A stretch of DNA of 64,000 nucleotides. It comes from Betaproteobacteria bacterium. Its GTDB lineage: Bacteria; Pseudomonadota; Gammaproteobacteria; Burkholderiales; SG8-41. The stretch is taken from the NCBI GenBank assembly GCA_028292435.1, contig JAQGMI010000088.1, positions 1 to 64,000 on the forward strand, in the 5' to 3' direction. The notes beneath the pieces were generated by a model. That model did not search any database. It worked only from the letters and a program-made list of their open reading frames with translations, and was not told the DNA's origin. Numbering within the stretch: position 1 is the stretch's first letter; each line of letters starts with the position of its first letter. Both the position numbers and the translations under genes were made by a program. Shown here piece by piece: positions 1 to 9,216 of this stretch.

Positions 1-3000
1 GCCTCGGCGTTCATGAACAGAGTGTCTGCATCCACCCCGTCTTCCGGGAACAGCGCCACGCCGGCTTTGACGGCGATACTGAATACGGATTCGTTCAGCC
101 GGAATGGATGATCGAGGAAAGCGTCCAGCGTCTTCTGCACCAGATGCTCGACGTTGCCTTCGGCCTTTACCACCGGCAGCACGACGGCAAAATGATCGGC
201 GCCCACTCGCGCCGCGAGATTTTTGTCGCCCACGTTTTGCGTAAGCCACACCGCAACCTGTTTCAGCAGCGCGTCGCCGGCCGGCTGGCCGAGGCTGTCG
301 TTGATGTTCTTGAACCGTTCCAGGTCTAAGAGACCGACGGCAAGCTTGTGCCCGCCCGCGACCGCGCTGCGCATGTACTGTGCGACGCGCTCTGTAAACA
401 GAGTGCGATTGGCCAGGCCGGTGAGCACATCATAGTAAGAAAGGTATTCCAGTTTCTTCTGCTTCTCGATCGACTGCAGCGCGAACGAAACATCCGACGC
501 CAATTCGGTGAGCAGGGCTACCTCTTCGTCATCGAAGTAGTTCTGGCCAGCTGCGAACAGAATGATGGCCGCCACGACGACGTCATCTACCATGAAGGGG
601 ATGCATACAGTCGAACGATAACCTTTCGTCATTGCCTCCTCGCGCAAAGCGCCCGCCCGCATTTCTGTATCCAGATTGTTGCGAACGGCCACTTTGCGGG
701 TGCGCATGACCTCCGCGAGAGTTACGCCCGGCCGGTTGAGTCTGTCCCAAGTCAAATCGTGCGCGGCTTCGGTCGAGAATCCTTCCCACGCAACCGGCTC
801 GATGTGCTGGTTTGCATGGTCCACCGTACCGATCCACGCCATGTCGAACTTGCCGTGCTCGACCGCGATGCGGCAGGTCTCGCGCAACAGCGCCTCACGG
901 TCGTTTATACGCACGATGGCAGCATTGATCTCGCTCGATACGGCCCGGATCCGCGACAGCTTATCGAGTTGCTCGCGGCGCGCGATCGATTGCAAGGCCA
1001 GCGAGATGTCCGAAGCCACCTCGCTGAGCAAAACCAGCTCATCCTGATCGAAAAAATTAGTCCCGTGCGCGTAGAGAATGATGACGGCCTCGACGATTTC
1101 ATCGACCACCAGAGGTAGACTGACGGTTGAAAAGAAGCCCCTTTTAATCGCATCTTCGCGCAGCACGCCCGAGCTCGCCTGCGCGACGATATCGTTGCGC
1201 ACCGACAATTTTGTGGTGCGGATGGATTCAGCGATGACCCCTTTTGCCCCGCTAATGGCTTTCCAGTCGACCGCGTGCGCAACTTTAGAAGGGAATCCGG
1301 CCCACACAACCGGGCGGACTTTATCCGTCTTGCGGTCGAGCGCGGCGATCCAGACCAGCTCGAACTTGCCGGATTCCACGGCAATGCGGCAGACTTCTTT
1401 CAGCAACGCATCGTGCGTCGTAACTCGTACGATGGCGGCATTGATCTGACCTGACACCGCGCGGATGCGCGACAGCTTTTCGAGTTTCTTCTGGCGCTCG
1501 ATGTTTTCGAGCGCGAATGAAATGTTGCACGCCACTTCGTTAAGCAGCTTCAACTCGCCCTCGTTAAAAAACACGGCTTCGCTCGCATACAGGGAAAGAT
1601 GCCCGACTACGGTATCCGCGATTACAAATGGCACGACGACTAAAGAATTGAAGCCTTTGCGTATGGCTTCGGCACGTCGCCGGGTTTGCACAACGACGCC
1701 TGATGCTATGTCATTGTCGAAAACCGCTTGTTTTTCCCTTATCGCACGGCTGACAACGCCGCTTCCGCTGACGACGTCGATGGACGAGACCGCTCTGGCG
1801 CAAGCGAGGCTCTCTCCAGCGCGCCCCGCCCAGGCGACCGGCGTCACCTGCTTGTCCTGAGAGTCAAACGTGCCGATCCACGCCGTTCCGAACTTGCCCT
1901 CGTCGACTGCAATGCGACATGCCTCGTTGAACAACTCCACTCGGTCGCGCGCGCGCACAATCGCGGAATTGATGCCGCTCATCAAAGCCTGAATACGGCT
2001 CAGGCGGGCGATCTTCTCTTCTTTTTCGAAATTGCCGAGCGCGAACGAGACGTTCGCCGCAACTTCATTGAGCAGCGCGACTTCTTCGTTGTCAAAAAAC
2101 CCCGCGCCCTGCGCATAAAGCACGATCAGGGCCGCCAATTGGTCGGCCGCCATCAGGGGCAGACATACCATGGACAAATAGCCTTGCTGTGCCGCTTCGT
2201 ATCGAAGACCGCGGGTGCGCGTTTCGACATTCGCATCGCTGCGCATCGACGGTTGCCGCGTCCGAATCGCCTCGGCTAGCGTTCCACCGACAGCGCAGAT
2301 GCTCGCCCAATCGATTTTGTGCGCGGACTCGGGCGAGAATCCGTTCCACGCTACGGTCCGGATTTGCTGTTTTATCTCGTCGACCGCTGCTATCCATACG
2401 AAGCGGAATTTTCCATGTTCGACGGCGATACGGCAGACTTCCAGCAGCAGCGCATCCCGGTTGAGAGCGTGCACGATGGCGACGTTGATTTCACCCGATA
2501 CCGCGCGGATGCGTGACAACTTCTCCAGTTTTTCCTGGCGCTCGATGTTTTCGATCGCAAACGAAATATTGCCAGCCAACTCTGTGAGCAGCGTGATTTC
2601 CTCGGCATCGAAAAAATCGGGCTCGCTGGCGAACAAGGAAAGGGTTCCCAGCACGGCGTCCCCGGCGAGCAGCGGCAATGCAATCAGCGAGCGATAGCCG
2701 CGCCGAATCGCCTCTTTGCGCCCGCCGCCGCCGATGTAGGGCTTGTCAGTGAGATCGTTTTCGAAAACCGCGGTTTTCCCCCTGACCGCGCGCGCGGCGA
2801 GCCCCTGGCCAGCCGGTGAATCCACGCGCGTACAGCGCCGCGCATTCGTTTCGTTGGCCTCGATTCCGGCCCATGCAACCGGCGTTATCTCTTCAGCCGC
2901 GGGATCGAACTTGCCGATCCACGCGATGCCGAATCCGCCGCTTTCGACGGCTATACGGCATGCTTCGTTGAAAAGCTCCTGACGATCGCGCACGCGCACG

Positions 3001-6000
3001 ATCGCGGAGTTGATGCCGCTCATGAGTGCCTGAATGCGGCTGAGGCGCGCGATCTTATCTTCTTTTTCGAAATGCTCGAGCGCAAAGGAGACGTTCGCCG
3101 CCACTTCGCTTAACAGCGCAATTTCTTCATTGTCGAAAAATCCCACGCCCGGCGCAAAGAGCACGACGATCGCCGCCGCTTTGCCGGCAACTAACAGCGG
3201 CAGCGATATGGTAGACCGGCATCCCTTCTCTAACGCTTCGTGGCGCAGTCCGCTAGACTTTTTTACTCCCTCTATGTCGCTGCGTGTCGCCGGCTGGCGG
3301 GTCGATATCGCTTCCCCGAGCGTTCCGGCGGCGGCTGTAATGCTCGACCAACTCACCGCGCCGGCGGTTTCCGTCGAAAATCCCTCCCATGCGACGGGCC
3401 TGACCTCCTGCTTTGCCGCATCGAGCGCGGCTATCCACACCAGCTCGAACCTGCCGTGTTCGACAGCGATTCGGCACACTTCCCGCAGCAATGCGTCGTG
3501 CTCGGGAATGTGCACGATCGCGACGGCGATTTCGCGCGAGACCGCGCGGATTCGCGACAGCTTTTCCAGCTTTTCCTGGCGCTCGATATTTTCGATCGCG
3601 AACGCGATGTCACCGGCGATTTCATTGAGCAACTTCAACTCGTCGGCATTGAAAAAATCAGGCTCTTTCGCGAACAGCGTAAGGCTGCCGACTGCCGTCC
3701 CCGCCACGAGCAAAGGCAGAACGATGCTTGACCGGTAGCCGCGCCTTATTGCCTCCCTCCTGCGCTCGCCCCCCACGTCGGCGCTGGCGGTAAGGTCATT
3801 GCTGTAGACGGCGCTTTTCTCTCTGATCGCGCGGCCAAGTTCGCCCTCGCCCAGCAGGGAGTCCGACCGCGCCGTGGATTTGTACTGCAGCAGAAACTCC
3901 GACTCAACGCCGGCGCAGGCTAGTGGCGAAACCTCCATGCTCGCAGGATCGAGCTTGCCGATCCATGCCAATCCGAAGCCGCCGAGTTCAACCGCGATAC
4001 GGCAGGCTTCATTGAACAATGACTGCCTGTCCACGATGTGCACGATCGCCGAGTTGATGCCGCTCATGAGTGCCTGGATGCGGCTCAGGCGCGCAATTTT
4101 TTCCGCCTTGCCGATATGGTCGAGCGCAAACGAAATGTTTTCGGCGAGCTCAGTAAGAAGCGCAACCTCTTCTTCGACGAAGAAGTCCGGCTCCATGGCG
4201 TACATCGTCAGCGTCCCCACGACCGGGACGCCTTCGAACAACGGCAACGTAATCTGCGACTTGAAACCGAGCGTCACAATCTGCTTGAGACGCGGTCCGC
4301 CGAACGGGTGGTTGACAATGTCATTGTTGAATATCGGGGTGCGTTCATGGATGGCGCGCGCAACTGCGCCTTGTCCCTGCGGCGTGTCGGTCCGCGCGGA
4401 GGACTTTGTCCGCGTAAGTTCTTCCGCGCTCTCGCCCGCCCAGGCGACCGGCGTGACGTCCTGTGTCGGCGGGTCGAGCGCGCCTATCCACGCCAGCCCG
4501 AGCTTGCCGTCCTCGACCGCGATGCGACACGCTTCGTCGAACAGCTCCTGGCGGCCCTTGACGTGCACGATCGCGGCGTTGATGCCGCTCATGACCGCCT
4601 GGATCCGGCTCAGGCGCGCGAACTTTTCCTCTTTCGCGATATGCGCAATCGCAAACGAAATGTCGCCGGCGAGTTCTGCGAGCAGGGTCAGCTCTTCGTG
4701 GTCGAAAAATCCGGCCTCGCCCGAATAGAGAGCAAGAATGCCAACCGCGTCGCCGTCGACGATTAACGGCAACAGCGCCATCGAACGGACCCCGGCTTCG
4801 TTAAACGTCCTGCTGAAGACGACCCTGGGGTCGCTTTGTGTGTCGTTGGAGATGACGATCTCTTTGTTCTTGATCGCCGCCGCGGCTAGGGAAGTCTTCA
4901 GCGACGCGTCCCCGGTCAACGACAATGAAAAGCGTTCCTTGATTGCGTTCAGGGTTTCGTCATTCACGCCGGTCGAGGCGACCGGCACCAGGTTCATCTT
5001 GCAGCGATCGAGAATGCCTACCCACGCCATCTGGAATTTTCCGTGCTCGACGGCGATGCGGCACGCCTCCGTGAAAAGCCCGGCACGGTCGGTAGCGCGC
5101 ACGATGAGCGTATTAATCCCGCTCAGCACTGCGTATACGCGGTTCAGGCGCTTGATCCGGATTTCGGCGCGTTTCTGCTCGGTGATATCTTCGCCGATGC
5201 TGGCTGTTCCAGTCACCTCACCGACACCCGACCGCAATACCGAGTTGTTCCAGCGTATCAGCCGGCGCTCGCCGGAACGCGTGAGAATTTCATTCTCATT
5301 GTGCGACGCACTGGACACATCGGCCAGCAGCGCCGCGAAAACCGCTTTCATTTCGCCGGCTTCGGGCGGAATGAAAACCTCAAACCAGTCGCGGCCGATC
5401 ACGTCGTCCTGCTGCCAACCGGTCAAACGAAGAAAATATTCGTTGCAGTATGTAATACGCGCTTCGCTGTCGATCATCACCGATACAAGTTCGACGTTTT
5501 GCAGCAGGTCGCTGAAGCGCCGCTCGCTTTCGAGCAATTCCTGGGCGGCGTATTTGCTGGCAGTGATATCGACCGCAAGACCGGCGATCCGCTGCAAGCT
5601 GCCCATATCGTCGCGGATCGGGTAGCCGCGCACTCGGACCCAGCGCTGCGCGCCGTCCGGCCGCAGGATGCGGTATTCATGATCGAAATGTCCGGTGACG
5701 GCTCCCGCGGCGAGGGTTTGATCGACGCGCGTGCGGTCTTCCGGATGGATGGCGTCGTTCCACGACTGCGGATCCGCATAGAGGCTTGCGCAACTGCGTT
5801 CCCAGATTGCTTCGTACGCGGGGCTCACGTAGAGCATCCGCTGGTCATCCGCGCTGATCAGAAAAAAGACATCGCGGATGTTTTCGGCCATCTGCCTGAA
5901 TCTCGATTCGCTTTCGCGCAGGCGCTCTTCGATCTGCCGCGCGACCGTGACGTCAAGATGCATGATCACCGCACCATTCGGACGTCCCTCGGACAGCGGG

Positions 6001-6494
6001 ATTACCGTCAGCTGAAAGCGGCGTTTTTCGGCCGGGAGGTGGCCCGGATATTCGAGGGCGAAGCGCTTCGTCTCGCCATTCAATATCGCGCGGATGCCGG
6101 CGGCGACATCATGAGCTTCGGGCGCGTCTTCGCCGCGCGCCGCATCGCATGCGTCGAGGTAATTGACGCCGATCGCGTAGCCGGGATCCTGAATGGCATT
6201 CGCGCGCACGAAACCCTGCCATGCCTCGTTCACCGAAATGATGACACCTCGCGGGTCGAGCAACGCGATATGCGCAGGCAAGGCGTTGAGAATTGCGGCC
6301 TGCCTGGCTGATTCGATCTGGCGCAGTTGTTCTTGGGCGCCACGCAGTAAAAATGCCTTGCCATCGTGACCCGCGACTGCATCGACCTCGCCGGCGGTCA
6401 ATTCTTCGATGCGTTGCCCGGTTTTGTGCAGCGTCGCAATTAACGCGGCAACTTCCGCAGTCGCCCCGTCTGTGAGAATCGACTCTACGGTCAT
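1..6494 (-). CDS. Giant PAS(3)-GAF(9)-GGDEF sensory protein, 3' end outside window
   Basis: This is a cytoplasmic multi-sensor protein of the cyclic-di-GMP type. At least 2164 residues are visible and no membrane segment is seen. The start is the ATG at 6494 (reading MTVESILTDG); an ATG further upstream at 6529 meets a stop after 12 codons. Order: an N-terminal segment typical of PAS proteins, three PAS/PAC domains (about residues 64-430), then nine GAF domains (about 455-2018), each opening with an 'EACRIAVE' or 'EVCRIAVE' helix, then a GGDEF domain from about 2020 ('YYDVLTGLANRTLF'). The signature loop reads GADHF instead of GGDEF, and no RxxD inhibitory site is seen, so cyclase activity is unlikely. 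Many proteins of this type continue into an EAL phosphodiesterase, which would lie beyond position 1. It is transcribed behind kaiB with a 52-base gap. Confidence 0.9.
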   Translation of the reverse strand, partial: MTVESILTDGATAEVAALIATLHKTGQRIEELTAGEVDAVAGHDGKAFLLRGAQEQLRQIESARQAAILNALPAHIALLDPRGVIISVNEAWQGFVRANAIQDPGYAIGVNYLDACDAARGEDAPEAHDVAAGIRAILNGETKRFALEYPGHLPAEKRRFQLTVIPLSEGRPNGAVIMHLDVTVARQIEERLRESESRFRQMAENIRDVFFLISADDQRMLYVSPAYEAIWERSCASLYADPQSWNDAIHPEDRTRVDQTLAAGAVTGHFDHEYRILRPDGAQRWVRVRGYPIRDDMGSLQRIAGLAVDITASKYAAQELLESERRFSDLLQNVELVSVMIDSEARITYCNEYFLRLTGWQQDDVIGRDWFEVFIPPEAGEMKAVFAALLADVSSASHNENEILTRSGERRLIRWNNSVLRSGVGEVTGTASIGEDITEQKRAEIRIKRLNRVYAVLSGINTLIVRATDRAGLFTEACRIAVEHGKFQMAWVGILDRCKMNLVPVASTGVNDETLNAIKERFSLSLTGDASLKTSLAAAAIKNKEIVISNDTQSDPRVVFSRTFNEAGVRSMALLPLIVDGDAVGILALYSGEAGFFDHEELTLLAELAGDISFAIAHIAKEEKFARLSRIQAVMSGINAAIVHVKGRQELFDEACRIAVEDGKLGLAWIGALDPPTQDVTPVAWAGESAEELTRTKSSARTDTPQGQGAVARAIHERTPIFNNDIVNHPFGGPRLKQIVTLGFKSQITLPLFEGVPVVGTLTMYAMEPDFFVEEEVALLTELAENISFALDHIGKAEKIARLSRIQALMSGINSAIVHIVDRQSLFNEACRIAVELGGFGLAWIGKLDPASMEVSPLACAGVESEFLLQYKSTARSDSLLGEGELGRAIREKSAVYSNDLTASADVGGERRREAIRRGYRSSIVLPLLVAGTAVGSLTLFAKEPDFFNADELKLLNEIAGDIAFAIENIERQEKLEKLSRIRAVSREIAVAIVHIPEHDALLREVCRIAVEHGRFELVWIAALDAAKQEVRPVAWEGFSTETAGAVSWSSITAAAGTLGEAISTRQPATRSDIEGVKKSSGLRHEALEKGCRSTISLPLLVAGKAAAIVVLFAPGVGFFDNEEIALLSEVAANVSFALEHFEKEDKIARLSRIQALMSGINSAIVRVRDRQELFNEACRIAVESGGFGIAWIGKFDPAAEEITPVAWAGIEANETNARRCTRVDSPAGQGLAARAVRGKTAVFENDLTDKPYIGGGGRKEAIRRGYRSLIALPLLAGDAVLGTLSLFASEPDFFDAEEITLLTELAGNISFAIENIERQEKLEKLSRIRAVSGEINVAIVHALNRDALLLEVCRIAVEHGKFRFVWIAAVDEIKQQIRTVAWNGFSPESAHKIDWASICAVGGTLAEAIRTRQPSMRSDANVETRTRGLRYEAAQQGYLSMVCLPLMAADQLAALIVLYAQGAGFFDNEEVALLNEVAANVSFALGNFEKEEKIARLSRIQALMSGINSAIVRARDRVELFNEACRIAVDEGKFGTAWIGTFDSQDKQVTPVAWAGRAGESLACARAVSSIDVVSGSGVVSRAIREKQAVFDNDIASGVVVQTRRRAEAIRKGFNSLVVVPFVIADTVVGHLSLYASEAVFFNEGELKLLNEVACNISFALENIERQKKLEKLSRIRAVSGQINAAIVRVTTHDALLKEVCRIAVESGKFELVWIAALDRKTDKVRPVVWAGFPSKVAHAVDWKAISGAKGVIAESIRTTKLSVRNDIVAQASSGVLREDAIKRGFFSTVSLPLVVDEIVEAVIILYAHGTNFFDQDELVLLSEVASDISLALQSIARREQLDKLSRIRAVSSEINAAIVRINDREALLRETCRIAVEHGKFDMAWIGTVDHANQHIEPVAWEGFSTEAAHDLTWDRLNRPGVTLAEVMRTRKVAVRNNLDTEMRAGALREEAMTKGYRSTVCIPFMVDDVVVAAIILFAAGQNYFDDEEVALLTELASDVSFALQSIEKQKKLEYLSYYDVLTGLANRTLFTERVAQYMRSAVAGGHKLAVGLLDLERFKNINDSLGQPAGDALLKQVAVWLTQNVGDKNLAARVGADHFAVVLPVVKAEGNVEHLVQKTLDAFLDHPFRLNESVFSIAVKAGVALFPEDGVDADTLFMNAE
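440..5165 (-). repeat. Array of nine tandem GAF-domain repeats
   Basis: Nine coding repeats of roughly 520-530 bp (about 175 residues) lie inside the large sensory gene. The conserved start of each unit (Ile-Asn or Ile-Ala-x-Ala-Ile-Val) falls near positions 5115, 4583, 4057, 3533, 3015, 2487, 1973, 1443 and 927. Two subtypes are visible. Type A begins 'LSRIQAxMSGIN' and has 'EACRIAVE'. Type B begins 'LSRIRAVS' and has 'EVCRIAVE' or 'ETCRIAVE'. The order from the N-terminus is A A A B A B A B B, which suggests amplification of an A-B pair. Confidence 0.85.
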
Positions 6495-6546
6495 ATTGAT
6501 TGCCCGAATGGCGCGGAGCGTGTCGGCATGCGTTTAACTTTCCCCG

Positions 6547-6858
6547 CTATTCGGCGGCCACCAACCCGAGGGCCAGCAACACCGGCCCGGTCTGACTGAG
6601 GGTTCCGACGATTCGGCGTGGCGACGGCGCGGGAGCGAGCTTGACTAGCGTAGGCGTCATCAGGATGCCATCAGCGAGCGCGCGCTTGGGCTCTCGAAAG
6701 ACGTTGACTAGTTCAACAGAATGCCGATCCGGCAAGTAGGCGCGGCACAGCGCGGTCAGATTGGCTACCGCTTGTGCCGAATTCTGCGCGTCGCCGGCGA
6801 CATACAGGCGAAACCGGAACTTGGCATGCACGTTTCTGGCTTTAGTCCGTGCTTTCAT
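6547..6858 (-). CDS. kaiB: KaiB-like circadian clock protein
   Basis: A 103-residue protein of the KaiB family, which has a thioredoxin-like, fold-switching structure. In cyanobacteria KaiB binds the KaiC ring and opposes its phosphorylation. Visible hallmarks are 'RLYVAGDAQNS' near residue 17, the middle 'VELVNVFREP' strand, 'TPTLVKLAPAPSPRRIVG' and a closing 'LALGLV' helix. The length matches the family. Its ATG overlaps the kaiC stop codon (ATGA at 6855-6858), so the two are translationally coupled. No kaiA gene lies nearby, as expected outside cyanobacteria. In such bacteria the pair may act as a damped timer or in stress signalling; that role is inference here. Confidence 0.92.
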   Translation of the reverse strand: MKARTKARNVHAKFRFRLYVAGDAQNSAQAVANLTALCRAYLPDRHSVELVNVFREPKRALADGILMTPTLVKLAPAPSPRRIVGTLSQTGPVLLALGLVAAE

Positions 6859-8588
6859 TTGCGCCCCGCAATCGCCACGTCGGCGCCGCGCAGTTCCTCC
6901 ATTTGCGCACGGCCACGCGACAGTTCTCCCGCCCGGACTTTTGTAGTGCTGATCAGCAAGGCTTTCTCGACCTGCTTGGCCTGCAACTCAACCTGCAGCG
7001 ACTTCACCCGCACTTCGAGTTCGGCCTCTTCGGCATCAAGCCTGACGCGCTTTAACTTGCCGGCAACCTCGGTGACTTCGGTCGCGACACGCTCGGCGCC
7101 TTCCTTCTCCCAGCGCAGCGTCCCCATCAGTACTTCGCCGCCCGCGGTGTAGGTATCGGCGAGCGTGACACCCGAATCGCTCAGAATCAGTTCGCGCACC
7201 TGATTGGAATGCGCCGTGCCGCGGGATTTGATGATCGACAATCCCCGGTTGCGCTCGCCGGCCTGCATCAGATAGCTCAGTTGAATCCAGGTGTCGGCCA
7301 GCGTCGACATCTGCAATGATGTTCCGCTTTCCGCCTGACCCGCCATCTCGTCGGTCAGGCTGGTGCACACGAGGGTGATGCCGTTGGCCTTCGACCAGTC
7401 GGTCAGGCGCTCAGCCACGCTGTGCGCATTGGAGTCATTGCCGGACTTCGACCATGTCGACATGGGGTCGATCACCAGGCAACGCGCCCTGTGCTCGGTC
7501 GCAAGCGTCTTGATGCGCACCAGATAAGTCTCCGCGCTGCCGGTAATGCTGCGCGCAGACGCCATGCGCAGGCACCCGCTTTTAACGTAACGCCCGAGCT
7601 GAATTCCCACCGACGCAAGGTCGCGGATCACCTCGTTCGAATCGGAATCGAAGCTGATAAAGAGCGTGCGCTCGCCGCGCCGGCACGCGGCCTCGGCGAA
7701 AGCGCCGGCCAACGTCGTCTTGGCAGTGCCGGGGAAACCGGTAGTCAGAACGCAGGCGCCGCGGTAGTAGCCGCCACCCAGCATCGTATCGAGCCGCTTG
7801 ACGCCGCTCGATACGCGCTCGTTGCTTACCTTGGCGATCACGCGGTCCGGAGTACGCGTGCCGTCGACCTCGAGTCCGCGCGCGCCGATCAGGAACGGCG
7901 ATTCGTTCTCGTCGAAGCTGGAGCCGCGATACTTCTGCACGCGCAGATTGCGCTGCGAAACGCCCTGCACCACGCTGTGGTTCAGGATCACCGCGCAATC
8001 GACCATAAATTGCATGAAGCCGAATTGTTGCTGATTGAACGAGCTCACGTCATCCCCGCCCGCTTTGGCAGTGATGAGACCCGTTAAACCGCGCGCCAGC
8101 AACCACTCATGCAGGCGATAGACCTCGCGCCTTTTCGCCGCCGCGTCGGGCAGCAGCGCCAATACGACATCGAGCGCATCGAATACGATGCGCTTCGCTC
8201 CCATAGCCTCGGTCTGGGCCTCGAGCATGGCCAGCATCCCGCTCAGATCAAAACTTCCAGACTGGACCATGTCTGACAACGGCTGGGCATCCATGAAATA
8301 CAATTTTTTCCGCCGCAAACCATCCAGGTTCCAGCCGAAGCTTTCAGCATTGGCCACGATGCGCTTGGCGGATTCTTCGAAGGCGACGAAGACCCCCGGC
8401 TCTTTGCAATGCTGCGCGCCATGCACGAGAAACTGGAGCGAGAGTATCGTCTTGCCGGAGCCCGGACCGCCCAGCAACAGCGTCGTGCGGCTGCGCGGCA
8501 ATCCCCCGCCGGTGATTTCATCAAACCCGATGATGCCCGTCGGCGCTTTCGCCACGGCGTGGCTTTTTTTCCCGTTAGTCCGTTTCAT
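6855..8588 (-). CDS. kaiC: KaiC-like double P-loop ATPase
   Basis: KaiC is a two-lobed RecA-type ATPase, and in cyanobacteria it autophosphorylates as a hexamer. I chose the ATG at 8588 because an AGGAA box sits 8 bases upstream, giving 577 residues. A longer start at 8618 would add 10 residues; the numbers below use that longer form. CI lobe: Walker A GGPGSGKT (50-57) and catalytic E81-E82. CII lobe: Walker A GFPGTAKT (294-301), with Ala replacing the usual Gly before Lys. The CII glutamate pair is replaced by D324-S325. The Ser-Thr phosphorylation pair is kept (S438-T439 in 'QMSTLADT'). A Glu/Lys-rich helix of about 70 residues at the C-terminus looks like a coiled coil. The start overlaps the upstream receiver gene by 14 bases and the stop overlaps kaiB. 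Confidence 0.93.
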   Translation of the reverse strand: MKRTNGKKSHAVAKAPTGIIGFDEITGGGLPRSRTTLLLGGPGSGKTILSLQFLVHGAQHCKEPGVFVAFEESAKRIVANAESFGWNLDGLRRKKLYFMDAQPLSDMVQSGSFDLSGMLAMLEAQTEAMGAKRIVFDALDVVLALLPDAAAKRREVYRLHEWLLARGLTGLITAKAGGDDVSSFNQQQFGFMQFMVDCAVILNHSVVQGVSQRNLRVQKYRGSSFDENESPFLIGARGLEVDGTRTPDRVIAKVSNERVSSGVKRLDTMLGGGYYRGACVLTTGFPGTAKTTLAGAFAEAACRRGERTLFISFDSDSNEVIRDLASVGIQLGRYVKSGCLRMASARSITGSAETYLVRIKTLATEHRARCLVIDPMSTWSKSGNDSNAHSVAERLTDWSKANGITLVCTSLTDEMAGQAESGTSLQMSTLADTWIQLSYLMQAGERNRGLSIIKSRGTAHSNQVRELILSDSGVTLADTYTAGGEVLMGTLRWEKEGAERVATEVTEVAGKLKRVRLDAEEAELEVRVKSLQVELQAKQVEKALLISTTKVRAGELSRGRAQMEELRGADVAIAGRK

Positions 8589-9027
8589 TATTCTGTTCCT
8601 GTTGGGTATGGACGTCATTTTTCGACAGTGGCTGATTCGTCACTTTGGGTTTCGCGTTCTCGCTGGCCAGATCCGCAATGAGTTCGCGGATTTTTTCCGC
8701 AAATTCGCGCTTCGGAATCAGGCCGTCAGCGCCGTTTTTTATCGCCTCGGCCAGAAAATCCGCGGAATCATGCATGGTGATCGCGTACATGACCGGCACC
8801 ACGGCGCAGTCACGCACAGCTCGCAGCACTTCGAATCCGCTCATGCCCGGCATCATGACGTCTACCAGCATGAGGTCTGGACAAAATGCGGCGAGCTTGG
8901 CCAACGCGTCGGCGCCAGACCTCACGTACTCGGCGCATGCCACTTCCGGAAGCACTGATAGAACATTCCGTGCCGCTCCAAGAAACAGCGCGCTGTCATC
9001 GACGACCAGTACGCGCAACTTGCGCAT
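8575..9027 (-). CDS. CheY-like single-domain response regulator
   Basis: A 150-residue receiver domain with no output domain. Visible are the acidic pocket D10-D11 in 'VLVVDDSAL', the phospho-acceptor D56 in 'LMLVDVMMPGMSGFEV', T84 and the conserved K106 ('LIPKRE'). After about residue 125 it ends in a polar tail rich in Asn, Gln and Glu. The gene overlaps the kaiC start by 14 bases, so it is the first gene of a receiver-kaiC-kaiB operon. A link between phosphorelay input and the Kai proteins is inferred from this arrangement. The cognate kinase cannot be assigned from sequence, but several orphan hybrid kinases lie just upstream. Confidence 0.9.
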   Translation of the reverse strand: MRKLRVLVVDDSALFLGAARNVLSVLPEVACAEYVRSGADALAKLAAFCPDLMLVDVMMPGMSGFEVLRAVRDCAVVPVMYAITMHDSADFLAEAIKNGADGLIPKREFAEKIRELIADLASENAKPKVTNQPLSKNDVHTQQEQNNETD

Positions 9028-9216
9028 TAGCGGGGCCTTTTATTCAGTGGGATTTTTAGCCATGCCATAAGGGCAGTGATCGTGCGCCCGGCAAGCGTTC
9101 AAAGCTATCGGTGCAGCCCCTGTGCGGCACTGCTAAATACCTTAGGCTAGCCCCGATATTCGGTGTCCCGGCAGTTGCGGGCGGGTCCAGCGAATCGCGC
9201 CGGAGGCGCCAAAAAT

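Noticed and set aside
440-5165. CRISPR array or other short-repeat array in the GAF region
   Set aside because: The periodicity is about 525 bp and coding, not 60-70 bp with uniform spacers.
5043-6311. A 422-codon plus-strand open frame over the PAS region of the giant sensor
   Set aside because: It is a shadow of the minus-strand PAS domains; the motifs only make sense on the minus strand.
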